Positions 39,388 to 49,108 of a stretch of DNA of 64,000 nt are shown here, one piece after another. The position numbers and the translations under genes were made by a program. The number at the start of each line of letters is the position of its first letter. Within the stretch, counting starts at the first letter, position 1. The DNA comes from Drosophila pseudoobscura (taxonomy: Eukaryota; Arthropoda; Insecta; Diptera; Drosophilidae): contig NC_046683.1 in assembly GCF_009870125.1 (NCBI RefSeq), positions 28,176,129-28,240,128 of the forward strand. The letters are read 5' to 3'. The notes below the pieces were generated by a model. The model saw nothing but the letters and a program-made list of their open reading frames with translations, was not told the DNA's origin and searched no databases.

Positions 39388-42300
39388 ATGGCATCAAAAG
39401 TTCAGTGCAACATGTGTGATAAGTCCGTTGACTTTTCAGAGTTTCAATCTCATTATGAGAGATGCTCTGATTTGCGTAATAATGTAGTGTGTGACCTTTG
39501 CTCTAAGTCCATCGACTTAATAGAGTTTGATAGTCATTATGAAACATGCTTGGGACCTAGGAATGCTTTTGAGATTCTTATGATCAAAGGATCTAAATCA
39601 AGTGATCTCCAAGATCCTTTAACGTCAGGTGCTTCCAAACGGCGTCGATTGGATACTCCGATGGAACTAAGGATTATTGACTGTTCAATTTGCGATGAAA
39701 GTTACCCTCCGTCTAGGGAAAGACGACATATGATGTCGGACAAACATAAGAATGCAAGAGCAGCTCAACTAGAGGAAAATGAGAAAAATGGAAACGTCAT
39801 TTAAATTTCAACGGAGTCGCGATTTCCTTTAAAATCATATCGTGTTCACTCAAATAAAAGTGAACAGATTGATTTAAAAGAGTTTTTTTATGATTGCAAA
39901 AATGATATTATCAATTTATTGCGTCACTGCATGAGTGAGTACAGATCCATAAAATACAATTTAAAAGTATATGGATTATACGTTAAAAACACTGATGATG
40001 AAAGCTTAACAGAAACAATGAAGCATTTCATTACTCCATACAAACCAATATATGAAAACGAGCTGATTGATGATCATCTAAATGATACAATAGAAAATTT
40101 GATAACTCTCAGCAGTGAATTCCAGGAGAAGGATTCAGGTTGGGCAATAAAGTGTTTTAAATATTTTTAACTTACCATGATAAAACTAGAGCATATCGCT
40201 GCAAACAGGTTTATCCAAGCTCCCAAAAAAATTAAGTCACGAAATGCACTTATAAATGTTAAAAATGACGATGATTTTTGTTTCAAGTGGTGTGTTTTAG
40301 CATCATTAGCCTATGGAACACACCTTAAAACTATATATCAAACAGCAGCATTAAAAAAAATTTCCCGAGATAAGTTAACAATACCATCATCCTATCGATG
40401 CGGAAACATACGGCAAGACATCATTTATTATGAAGGAGTAAGATTAAATTTTTCCGGAATTGAGTTTCCAATAACAAGCAAAGGAATCAAGCGATTCGAA
40501 TCAGCAAATGAGGATTTTAGCATCAATGTTTATGAAGTCGATGAGAATGGAAAAAACGTTGTGGGACCCACAGTGAGGACTAAGAAAATTCGGACTCACC
40601 ACATAAACTTGCTTGGAATTAATAGTGATAATATGCAAATGATGCGTTATGCATATATAACGTGCATGAGAAAATTATGTTATTCACAACATAGTAAATC
40701 CCATAATACGGCATATTTTTGCGAGAACTGCTTGCAATTTTATAGTACAACAAATACTATACATGACACTAAAGAGTGTGGAAAAGTTGCTGCTTTGTAT
40801 CCTGAACCTAATACCAAAACTGTATTCAAAAGTTTTTCTAAAAAACTATCTCCACCAGTAGTAATTTATGCTGACATCGAAGCAGTTTTGGAAAATTACG
40901 ATATAAATCTTAATGATCCATCAAAATCATCAACTACTATGGCACAGAGGCATACAGCATGTGCAGCATCATTTTATATTGTACATAAATACAATGAACA
41001 TCTAAATGAGATGTGGACATACGAAGGTAAATATTTTAACATTCCAGCAAAGGCAATAAACTCATAAACATTATGATTTCGTTATTTCAGGACCGAATTG
41101 TATCCAAAAATTTTGTCAAGCACTTAGGATGAAAGCCGATGGACTTTATGAGAAGTACTGGAAGTCCTATAAAAAACCAATCTATCAGTTTAACATTTGG
41201 GATGAGGATTACCAGGAACACGGTGAATGCTATGCCTGCGAGAAACAAATTTCTGATGATGATCGAGAAAAATTCTTTGATCAGTTTACAGGACAATATG
41301 TAGGTCCTATTCATAAGCTGTGTAAACAGACATTTAGATTAAGCGATCCCTTTTTCCCTGTAGTTTTTCATAACTTATCTCGTTATGATATACATTTATT
41401 TGTTACGTCAATAAAAGATGAACTAAGACCCATTCCTTGCAATAAAGAGTTATATATTGCGTTAACTCAAATTTGTAAGCTCGATGAATCTTATCTTCAT
41501 CAATATAAAATTAGATATATAGATTCCAATAGATTTTTAAATTCAAGCTTAAAAAAACTCGCTAGTTATATGAACATAGCGAATTTTAAAATTTTGAGAA
41601 GTAAATATCAAGGTGAAAAATTTGATATGCTACGACGAAAGGGAGTATTTCCCTATGATTATTTGGATAGTTTTGAAAAATTTGATGAATCCCTGCTTCC
41701 TTCGCGAGATAATTTTTATAATTCACTGAATGATGAGGAATGTAGTGTTGAAGACTACAACTTTGCTCAGAAGGTTTGGAACGCATTTAATTGCAAATCT
41801 ATTAGAGATTATTTAAAATTATATTTGGAAAGCGATGTTTTAATTCTTGCTGATGTATTTGAGAATTTTAGGAGTCTTTGTTCCCGAGTGTACAGGTTAG
41901 ACCCCATTAATTATGTTACTGCTCCTTCAGTTTCATGGGATGCAATGTTAAAATACACAAGAGTAGAATTAGAACTTGTTAGTGATCCTGACATTTATAA
42001 TTTTTTAAAAACTGCTGTTCGTGGAGGATTGACCCAATGCACTCAACGGATTGCAACAGCAAATAACAAATATTTAAATAATAAATTTAAGCCTACCGAA
42101 CCCATAAATTTCCTTTCATATATTGACGCCAACAACTTATATGGATGGGCTAAGAGTCAACCCCTTCCATTTTCTAATTTTAAATTTCTAAGTAACGATG
42201 AAATTTCATCTTTCAACGTTCTTAGCATATCGGCATCTAGTGATGTTGGATATATTTTAGAAGTAGATTTGCGATTTCCTGATGATATTCATAATAAGCA

Positions 42301-43326
42301 TAATAGTTTACCTTTTTGCCCCGAAAATAAGATTCCACCAGGAGGAAAGCAGACAAAACTAATAGCTGACTTAAGTGATAAAAAGAACTATATAATTCAT
42401 TTGAAGCAGCTACAGTTATGTATAGAGCAAGGTATGATTTTAGAAAAAATATCTAGAGTTTTATCATTTAATCAGTCCTGTTGGCTGAAACCTTATATTG
42501 ACCTCAATACATCTCTTAGAAAATTAGCTAGCAATGACTTTGAGATAAACTTTTACAAATTAATGGTTAATGCCGTTTACGGTAAAACAATGGAGAATGT
42601 AGAAAAACGTCGTGAGGTTGCATTAGTTAAGCATTATGAGTCAAGACAAAAATCATAGACATAATTTCCACAGTGTTGAAATCTTTGGAGATAATTTGGC
42701 TGCCATTGAATCAACTAAGTCCCGAATTTTTTATGATAAGCCCATATACATTGGAGTTAGTGTACTAGAACTTTCAAAATGGTTAATGTATGACTATTTC
42801 TATAATTTTCATTCTGTAAAATGTCCATCATCAAAAATACTCTATATGGATACAGATTCTTTTATTATATCATCAGAAGAAGATTTTTATGATTTAATTA
42901 AATTCAATCCTAATCGCTTTGATACATCCAATTACCTAGCCTCAAACAGATTCGGTATCAATCTCGCTAATAACAAAGAGCTTGCTTGAATTAATGAAAG
43001 ACGAAAATGCAGGAAAAATAATGACGTCGTTTGCAGGATTAAAAGCGAAAGCATACTCATATTTAATTGCTAAAGATGATAACACTGACTATAACGTAAA
43101 AAAGGTTAAAGGCGTAAAAAAGTCAGTAGTTAAACGATTAACTCATACTCATTATATTGAATGCATTAAACATAAAAAAACTTATTATGGACAACAGAGA
43201 GTTATTAGAAGTAGAGGTCATAAAATTTATACTGAAATTGTAAATAAGATAAGTCTAAATTATAAGGATGACAAAAGATTTATACTACCTGATAATATTT
43301 CAACATTAGCTCATAATCACTATTAA
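39388..43326 (+). pseudogene. polB: Polinton protein-primed DNA polymerase B (polB), broken
   Basis: Replicates Polinton DNA. N-terminal Cys/His clusters at 39388-39804; in-frame TAA at 39802 and 40168. The frame 40177-41067 has the conserved N-terminal block (FCFKWCVLASLAYG) and exonuclease motif I (IYADIEAVLE, near 40867). After a frame break near 41068, the frame 41129-42658 runs through the exonuclease domain to the palm (SYIDANNLYGWA near 42120; KLMVNAVYGKTMENV near 42560). A break near 42650 leads to 42636-42989 with YMDTDSF (near 42845), the catalytic palm motif C. A last break leads to 42982-43326. At least five lesions; the motifs themselves are intact. The TAA at 39802 and the break at 41068 are shared with copy 1. 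Confidence 0.93.
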
Positions 43327-43488
43327 ATTAAAAATATTTTAGGTGCTAGTAATAATACACAAAATATGGTATAAGTAAATTTAACATTATATTATTATTA
43401 TTTTTAATTTGTGTATAATTAAAACTATATTTCAATGTAAAAAATACACAAAAATAAATTAAATCTGATAAATATTTTGCGTGCTTAA
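43327..43488. other. Intergenic, between convergent polB and integrase
   Basis: AT-rich spacer between two gene 3' ends. An AATAAA at about 43453 is suitably placed for polB. Nothing else seen. Confidence 0.5.
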
Positions 43489-45117
43489 TTATTTTAATAT
43501 ACTCTTTTTATCTATCCATGAATTGTGTGTTTCATCGAAACCTAACCATTTAACAAAAACTTGTTCTTTTTTCCTTCTAAGTATTTTTTCCACTAAGAAA
43601 GCATTTTCATCTTTAACTTTTTGGAGTTCTTGATCATAAAATGAGCCTTTGATCATTTCCCCCTTATAGTCCTCCAGCTCATATGTTACAGGATTAGTAG
43701 ACTTTACTTTTAAAATTTTAAAAACTTCGGCTGTCCAGTTTGGATCATAGCCCTTTGTAAAAATACCTTTATATTTACTTATTCTAACAGGATCACCAAT
43801 GGAAAACTTGTGTTTAGGAAATACCTTACAAATATTATAAGCTGTTTTCAAAATAAACTCTTCATTTTGTTTGTTTACATCTATAGGCCTCATTTTTATA
43901 GTACGGTGATATGAATTATTATAATCTTTTAGTAAGTCATGCAAGATATAAATCCACGTATGATTACCCTGCATACTAAAGATTTTCCACATACGATTTT
44001 TTAATGTTCTATTAAAACGTTCACAAATAGATGCTTTAAGGTGTGTATATGTATGGTAATGGTTAATGTTATTCTATTTCATTAACTCTCCGAAGGCTAC
44101 ATTAAAAAACTCCTTTCCTTGATCAGATTGAATATTTTTAGGTTTATGTTTAGATATTTTTACTATTTTCTTCAATGCTGATAAAACATCTAAAGCTGTT
44201 TTAGACTTAACGGGAACTGCATATGCAAACTTCGAGAACGTGTCAATTACTGTCAGCAAGTACCTATATCCTTTGTTTTCCTTATAAAATGGTATCAGTT
44301 CAACTAAATCGATTTGCCACGTGTCATTAATTCCCTTTTGTACGAATTTACGACGAATAAAATTTCTTCTAGCAGGCTTATGTATTTCATTAACAACTTG
44401 TTGCTTACTCATTTTTAATATAATTTTGTATTTTCTATTGTTATGTTGGGATGATTGCTTATTTAAAAGTGTTTGCTTATACTCAAGAACATCGCGTTTT
44501 ATTTGATTACACATTTTTTTGGAAATTTCAAAGCATAAACGGGTTAAATCTATTTGCACATTTCTATCATAAGTACCGTCTAAATCAGCTAGTTGAACAT
44601 CAAATTTTTGTAAGGCTGCACACTTAGGAATAATATTATTATAGTAGAGGTATATAATTTGTTGCTTAAGTATCGTATTCCAACATAAAAATGTGGTAAG
44701 AAAAATGCCTAATCTTAAAAACGATCTCCAGGACTCACTATCAAATTCAATTTTATTTCCAAACTGATTTATTATAAACACATACTGCTTATCTGATTTT
44801 CGAAATCTAAAATTACACTTAATTGTGGGTAATAATGGATGGTCTATAATTGTATCAGGCATCAAAAAATCATACTGATCAAGTTTCAATTGGATATACT
44901 CCTTGTATGTAACCAATTGCATCCATTCATCTTTATCTAAACCGACGAAATTGTTTTTGCTTTGCTGCATCCATATCATTGGAGTGAATTTTCTTGTAGT
45001 TGAAAAACCGCATTTAAGTTTTAAATTATGTACTACATAATATTCGAGACCGAAAATGACTTCGTGATCCTGCTTCTTTCTAGTGGACCTAATTCTTTTT
45101 GATTGAAGCGTGTCCAT
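43489..45117 (-). pseudogene. int: Polinton integrase with chromodomain, one nonsense codon
   Basis: Retroviral-type integrase of Polintons. The ORF 44074-45117 (347 residues, MDTLQSKRIRST) has a ~190-residue N-terminal domain (ATRKFTPMIWMQQ-like block), then the DDE core start with WQIDLVELIPFY and NIQSDQGKEFFN. A TAG at 44074-44076 interrupts it. The same frame continues through ICERFNRTLKN, carrying the catalytic Glu, to 43489-43992. The C-terminus there has ILRRKKEQVFVKWLGFDETHNSW-type chromodomain sequence, which in related integrases steers insertion to marked chromatin. Apart from this one stop the gene looks complete, so the inactivation is recent. Confidence 0.9.
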
Positions 45118-45225
45118 TTGGGTTGAATGCTTTTGTAAAACTAAGAACTCTTACTAAATTGGGCTGTATATAAAGGAGATAGGCATCAACGACTCATTCA
45201 GTTTCTTACAAAATCTCAAACCAAC
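45118..45225. promoter_or_regulatory. Divergent promoter region, integrase / exonuclease-like gene
   Basis: 108 bp between two divergent start codons. On the plus strand it holds TATATAAAGG (about 45167) and CATCAACGACTCATTCAGTT, a TATA-plus-initiator-like arrangement for the gene at 45226. Inferred from position. Confidence 0.5.
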
Positions 45226-45741
45226 ATGAACACAATCGACAGGAATTCAAGCGTTATAGTTGATTTTCAATATGTCTTTGGAAATAATAAACAACTTTTT
45301 ATTAAGGAATTGGCGTTTATGCAAACCGGAACAGCAACACCAAACTTCTTTCATTTCAAACCACCATATCATCTGAATGAATTGGATAATGAAATGATTA
45401 AACAACAAAATATTAATCGTCAAACCATAAATGGATTGGAATGGTCAGATGGTGAAATATCATATTTAAGTTTAGGTGAAATACTTTCACCACTAAATAG
45501 ATTTAGCACCGTTATTGTACGTGGTGAAATTAAAAAAAAGTTTTTATCTAAGTATTTAACAAATAATATTATTGATATCGATATTGGAAAAAGTCTCACA
45601 TTTTATCCAAATTTTTTTACAAACTGTAGAATCCACAAAAAAATTCCTCTTAGATGTGCTCTAAATAATTTATTTAAGCTATTTGTTATCTTGGAAAATT
45701 CTAACTACGCTATCTACTGTAATGGTGACTCATATGTTTAG
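45226..45741 (+). CDS. Polinton conserved protein, possibly exonuclease-like
   Basis: 171 residues, intact. It starts MNTIDRNSSVIVDFQYVF, with FIKELAFMQ, FHFKPPYHLNEL and a NGLEWSDGEISYL block. This pattern (VD..., KEL, FKPP, HGLxW-like) recurs in short proteins linked to Polintons and similar insect elements and suggests an RNase H-fold nuclease, but I cannot confirm the fold. It is divergently arranged with the integrase (109 bp apart), so the promoters of both lie in 45118-45225. Confidence 0.7.
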   Translation: MNTIDRNSSVIVDFQYVFGNNKQLFIKELAFMQTGTATPNFFHFKPPYHLNELDNEMIKQQNINRQTINGLEWSDGEISYLSLGEILSPLNRFSTVIVRGEIKKKFLSKYLTNNIIDIDIGKSLTFYPNFFTNCRIHKKIPLRCALNNLFKLFVILENSNYAIYCNGDSYV

Positions 45742-45785
45742 ATTTTCAGTTTATATTCAGCACTTGTAGTAACTAGTTGTTTAAA

Positions 45786-45926
45786 ATGGATTCATTTAAG
45801 CGTTTGTTTGAAAAGGATCCTCACAAAAGCGGATACACACAAGTTGTTTATTGTAATTATTGCGGCTCTGATACTCACTTAGAAAAAAACTGCCCCAAAA
45901 AGCGCGATCAGGAGACGCGTAATTAG
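45786..45926 (+). CDS. 46-residue CCHC zinc-knuckle micro-ORF in Polinton
   Basis: ATG at 45786, stop TAG at 45924-45926. Residues ~23-36 read CNYCGSDTHLEKNC, a canonical Cys-x2-Cys-x4-His-x4-Cys zinc knuckle as in retroviral nucleocapsids, with a basic C-terminus (PKKRDQE). It lies between two intact Polinton genes, on the same strand, 44 bp after one and 59 bp before the next. It would bind single-stranded nucleic acid. It is short, so the motif rather than the length is the evidence that it is real. Confidence 0.68.
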   Translation: MDSFKRLFEKDPHKSGYTQVVYCNYCGSDTHLEKNCPKKRDQETRN

Positions 45927-45985
45927 AATATCTTAGATGTTAGAAAACATTAATAAAATATTAATAAATAAAACATAGCCCAAAA

Positions 45986-46672
45986 ATGTTTAAGCAATTT
46001 ATACATCCTTTTACAATGCCTTTTTGCGGACCTTCAGGATCTGGTAAGACAACGTTTTTAGAAAATTTAATAAACAAAAGGAATGATTTGCTGAGCATTT
46101 CAATTAATCGAATAATTTGGTGTTATGGAGAGGAGCATGCTAAGCCAAATTTTAATACCATCGAATACTATAAAGGAGTTCCCGAAACAATTGAAAATGA
46201 AAATCATGAGCCTATTCTTTCAATACTAGATGACTTAATGATGGGTGCATTTAATAAAAATGTCTGTGAGCTATTTACAAAAGGATCACACCACAGGAAT
46301 TTATCCGTAATAGTGGTTACACAAAATATATTTCATAAATCATCACATACTCGAGATATTTCACTAAACACAAAATACATCGTGGCGTTCAAAAATCCTA
46401 GGGATAAGCTACAATTTCAATGCTTAGCAAGACAAATTTATCCTGAAAATTCTCAGGAGCTCTTCAGAATATATAAGGAGGTGACAGATGAACCACATGG
46501 TTATTTACTTATTGATCTTACTCAGGGAATAAATGATCTCCTTAGATTTCGTACACATATTTTTAATTCTGAGTATACAGTTTGCTTTTCAGATGAAAAT
46601 GGTTTACAAAAAGAATCTAAATCGACTGAAAGCGAACAAACATTTATTGTATGTGCTCAAAAGGGCAAATAA
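45986..46672 (+). CDS. Polinton FtsK/HerA-type packaging ATPase
   Basis: 228 residues, intact. Walker A is GPSGSGKT at residues 15-22; Walker B is SILDDLM around residues 79-85; a VVTQNIFHKS segment near residue 115 fits the sensor motif. Length and motifs match the genome-packaging ATPases of Polintons, adintoviruses and virophages, which pump DNA into capsids. The start follows AAAA and precedes FKQFIHPFTMPF. The next ORF overlaps its 3' end by 80 nt. Confidence 0.9.
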   Translation: MFKQFIHPFTMPFCGPSGSGKTTFLENLINKRNDLLSISINRIIWCYGEEHAKPNFNTIEYYKGVPETIENENHEPILSILDDLMMGAFNKNVCELFTKGSHHRNLSVIVVTQNIFHKSSHTRDISLNTKYIVAFKNPRDKLQFQCLARQIYPENSQELFRIYKEVTDEPHGYLLIDLTQGINDLLRFRTHIFNSEYTVCFSDENGLQKESKSTESEQTFIVCAQKGK

Positions 46673-46946
46673 TAAACTTCGAAATGCAATTATAAGTAAT
46701 TGTGACATTGAGTTAGTAAAAGCATTAGTGGAGATAGTGTTGAATACTCTACGAGGAAATCATAAGATATTAAAAAAGCAACTATATGCTCTAAAAAAGT
46801 ATAAAAATGCATTACGTCTTATTTCATGTCCAAAACGGTCAATAAATTCTAAGAGAAAAGTTCTCATCCAAAAAGGAGGATTTTTACCTGTTTTAATAAG
46901 TTCATTGCTTTCGGGGATTTTTGGAAAAATATTGAGCAATGCTTAA
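46593..46946 (+). CDS. Polinton small basic protein with hydrophobic C-terminus
   Basis: 117 residues from the ATG at 46593. A Lys/Arg-rich helical N-terminal half (LRNAIISNCDIELVKALVEIVLN, then NHKILKKQLYALKKYK) is followed by QKGGFLPVLISSLLSGIFG. The QKGGFLP plus hydrophobic tail is a recurring hallmark of a short ORF that sits next to the ATPase in related insect elements. Function unknown; a virion core or membrane-active peptide is possible. It overlaps the ATPase gene and overlaps the next ORF by 8 nt. Confidence 0.7.
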   Translation: MKMVYKKNLNRLKANKHLLYVLKRANNKLRNAIISNCDIELVKALVEIVLNTLRGNHKILKKQLYALKKYKNALRLISCPKRSINSKRKVLIQKGGFLPVLISSLLSGIFGKILSNA

Positions 46947-47625
46947 AAATAAGCATCAATTAACCAAAGTTATTTTAATGCATCCGAATGCATATCAAAA
47001 ATTGGTAAATAATGCCCAGAAAAACGATTTAATAAATATAACGTTTTTGCCTATTTTAAATGATAAAAAAACTAGCGACTTTAATAAATGGATTAAAATA
47101 CGTCAAGAATTGTGTTACTATCAAAATAAAAAAAGAAATAAGACAATGGATATACGAACTACGCAGAACAAACGACTTTCATCACCTCAAAGCATTGGAA
47201 TACAAACACAAGACGAGTCAGTTTGGTTAGATGTAAAACCTAACACTTCCATTCTTAACAACAAAATTAAAGAGTCCTCAAAAAAGGAACTCTCTATCAC
47301 AAATGAGTTCTCTGATTTACCTAACGACATCGATGATGAAGATTTTCTGACCGAAAAATCTTTCAACTCAAAACCTAATAAGCGTAAAGTTGAGGATACT
47401 TCATTTTTAGACACTCAAGCATCAAAAAAATCAGCATTGACTAAAGTGAAGCTTACTGATAAACAGCAAAAGCTAAGAGTAAAACTTAAGAGGTATAAAA
47501 GTGAATCAAATCCATTTCAAGACTTGAAATACGTTAGTGGACGAGAAAAGTTGATGAGGGCTGTTAGAAACAGTAAGGCCGTGCAAATTGGAAAGAACAA
47601 AATTAATTGGTTATCCTATAATTAA
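46939..47625 (+). CDS. Polinton accessory protein, unknown function
   Basis: 228 residues, intact. The N-terminal ~65 residues (VILMHPNAYQKLVNN) look folded; the middle is polar and acidic (SDLPNDIDDEDFL); the C-terminal ~70 residues are Lys-rich (KLTDKQQKLRVKLKRYKSES; LKYVSGREKLMRAVRNSK). No catalytic motif seen. Same strand and tight spacing (8-nt overlap before, 27 bp after) suggest one transcription block with the capsid genes. Confidence 0.65.
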   Translation: MLKNKHQLTKVILMHPNAYQKLVNNAQKNDLINITFLPILNDKKTSDFNKWIKIRQELCYYQNKKRNKTMDIRTTQNKRLSSPQSIGIQTQDESVWLDVKPNTSILNNKIKESSKKELSITNEFSDLPNDIDDEDFLTEKSFNSKPNKRKVEDTSFLDTQASKKSALTKVKLTDKQQKLRVKLKRYKSESNPFQDLKYVSGREKLMRAVRNSKAVQIGKNKINWLSYN

Positions 47626-47652
47626 TAAACTGCAAAGAACGTAGAACTAAAA

Positions 47653-48204
47653 ATGGTAAATGTAACAGAGTTTTTCGTGACATTACTTAGTAATGATTCG
47701 TTAAATGTATATCATGATAACGTTAAGTGTGCATTTACAAACATTGTAAATATTCCTGAAAACATGAACGATGACTGGGAAGTAGGAATTACAGACTTAT
47801 ATCTAAATAAATGTATAAAAAGCAGGCCTGAGAATACCTCAATCGCATCTGAAGAAACAACAGAATTCGTTATTAGCTTAGTAAATGGAGAAAAATTTCG
47901 ATATGAAAATGAGTCAATAGAGTTTGAACAGTTTCAAAATGGTTTGATTTTTGTTTACACTGACATTATCAAACCAAGATGTGTTGGAAATAAAAGACCT
48001 CGATGTCTTCGAGTATTACATTATAATGGAAAAGAGCAACTTATACAATTCAACAATATTGAATATTATCCCACTGAAATATGGTCTCCAAAAGAAATTT
48101 CGATCTTAATTACCGATTCCAAAGGGTATAAAGTACCATTTGAATCTTCAGCAATTCCAATTTTTGTTACCCTTCACTTTAAAAAACGAAAAGAAATGCT
48201 ATAA
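47653..48204 (+). CDS. Polinton minor capsid (penton-like) protein
   Basis: 183 residues, intact, starting MVNVTEFFVTLLSNDSL. Size, position upstream of the major capsid gene and the start pattern (SNxSLxxYxxNxxxxFxNxL, then WEVGI) fit the single jelly-roll minor capsid proteins of Polintons. It would form the capsid vertices. Assigned from pattern and context. Confidence 0.75.
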   Translation: MVNVTEFFVTLLSNDSLNVYHDNVKCAFTNIVNIPENMNDDWEVGITDLYLNKCIKSRPENTSIASEETTEFVISLVNGEKFRYENESIEFEQFQNGLIFVYTDIIKPRCVGNKRPRCLRVLHYNGKEQLIQFNNIEYYPTEIWSPKEISILITDSKGYKVPFESSAIPIFVTLHFKKRKEML

Positions 48205-48250
48205 ATAATACTGTAAAGATGGAAATTTATTCAGAGTAGAAATAACCATC

Positions 48251-48766
48251 ATGACGAAATCTTATCAACAATATTATTTAAATCAGTGTGGAGGAGGGTT
48301 GAATCATATAGGAAGTCTTTATGTTTCACCCAGAGTTATCCAACAAGGTAGAGGAATTGGGAACTTTTTTAGTGGTCTTTTTAATTACATAAAACCACTA
48401 TTCCTTTCGGGGATAAACGCTATTAAAAACCAAGCTACTGAGACTGGAAAGGCAGTAATAAATGAGTTTGGTCGAAAACCTTTAAGAACTATTATCCAAG
48501 AACAAAGTAAAATTGCTTTGCAAAACCTGTCAAATAAAGCCATTAATAAGTTAACCCGATTCCAGAATGGGGCAGGTAAAAAGAATAAAAAGAGAAGGTC
48601 TAGGAAAAAACTATCTCATTTATCATCTAAAGAAGGAAGCAAACATACGCAGTCGAGAACCAAAAAAAAAAAAATCAACAAAGAAATTAACTATAAGAGA
48701 CATTGTTTGAGATGCCAAGCTTTTTTGGCACCTATGTATTTCACAATAAAAAGAGATTTGGGTTAA
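48251..48766 (+). pseudogene. Polinton basic minor virion-type protein, last codons replaced by BEL2
   Basis: Starts MTKSYQQYYLNQCGGGL; QQGRGIGNFFSGLFNYIKP and AVINEFGRKPLRTII follow, then a long Lys/Arg-rich tail (KKNKKRRSRKK). The Gly-rich amphipathic segment plus basic tail resembles the minor virion proteins that accompany Polinton capsid genes and adenoviral core proteins. BEL2 inserted at 48703; the original frame ended a few codons further on, just after the second target-site copy (55111-55115), so only the extreme C-terminus is altered. Confidence 0.75.
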
Positions 48767-49108
48767 ACTTTATAATATATAATATATAATTTAATCTTGG
48801 TGGCTTAGCGGAAGCCGATTGCTTGCTATTGCCAGATGTACTTTATGCGAGATCGATATGCAACCAATGCGCAGAGGGGTTAGCATAGAACTAAACTATA
48901 GACGACGGCGTTAGATCAAAGTGACTGCCGAAGTGGCGGCAGCAGATCAAAGTAGTTGCCGAAGTGGCGGCGGCAGAGAGCCCCTTTAGCGAGAGAGCGC
49001 AGCAGCTCTGCAGAAAGTCAACGTTTTGCAACATATGTAGGCGGCTCTCTATGCTCATACAATAATAATGCTAAAGTTACGGTTATTCCTCAGCGGCTGG
49101 CCCGAACA
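48704..49108 (-). repeat. BEL2 3' LTR
   Basis: 405 bp; on the element strand it starts TGTTCGGGCCAGCC and ends CTCAAACA. A purine tract (element strand AACGGGGGGAGTA, plus-strand 49109-49121) directly precedes it. The ORF stop lies inside it at 49083-49085. Confidence 0.95.
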
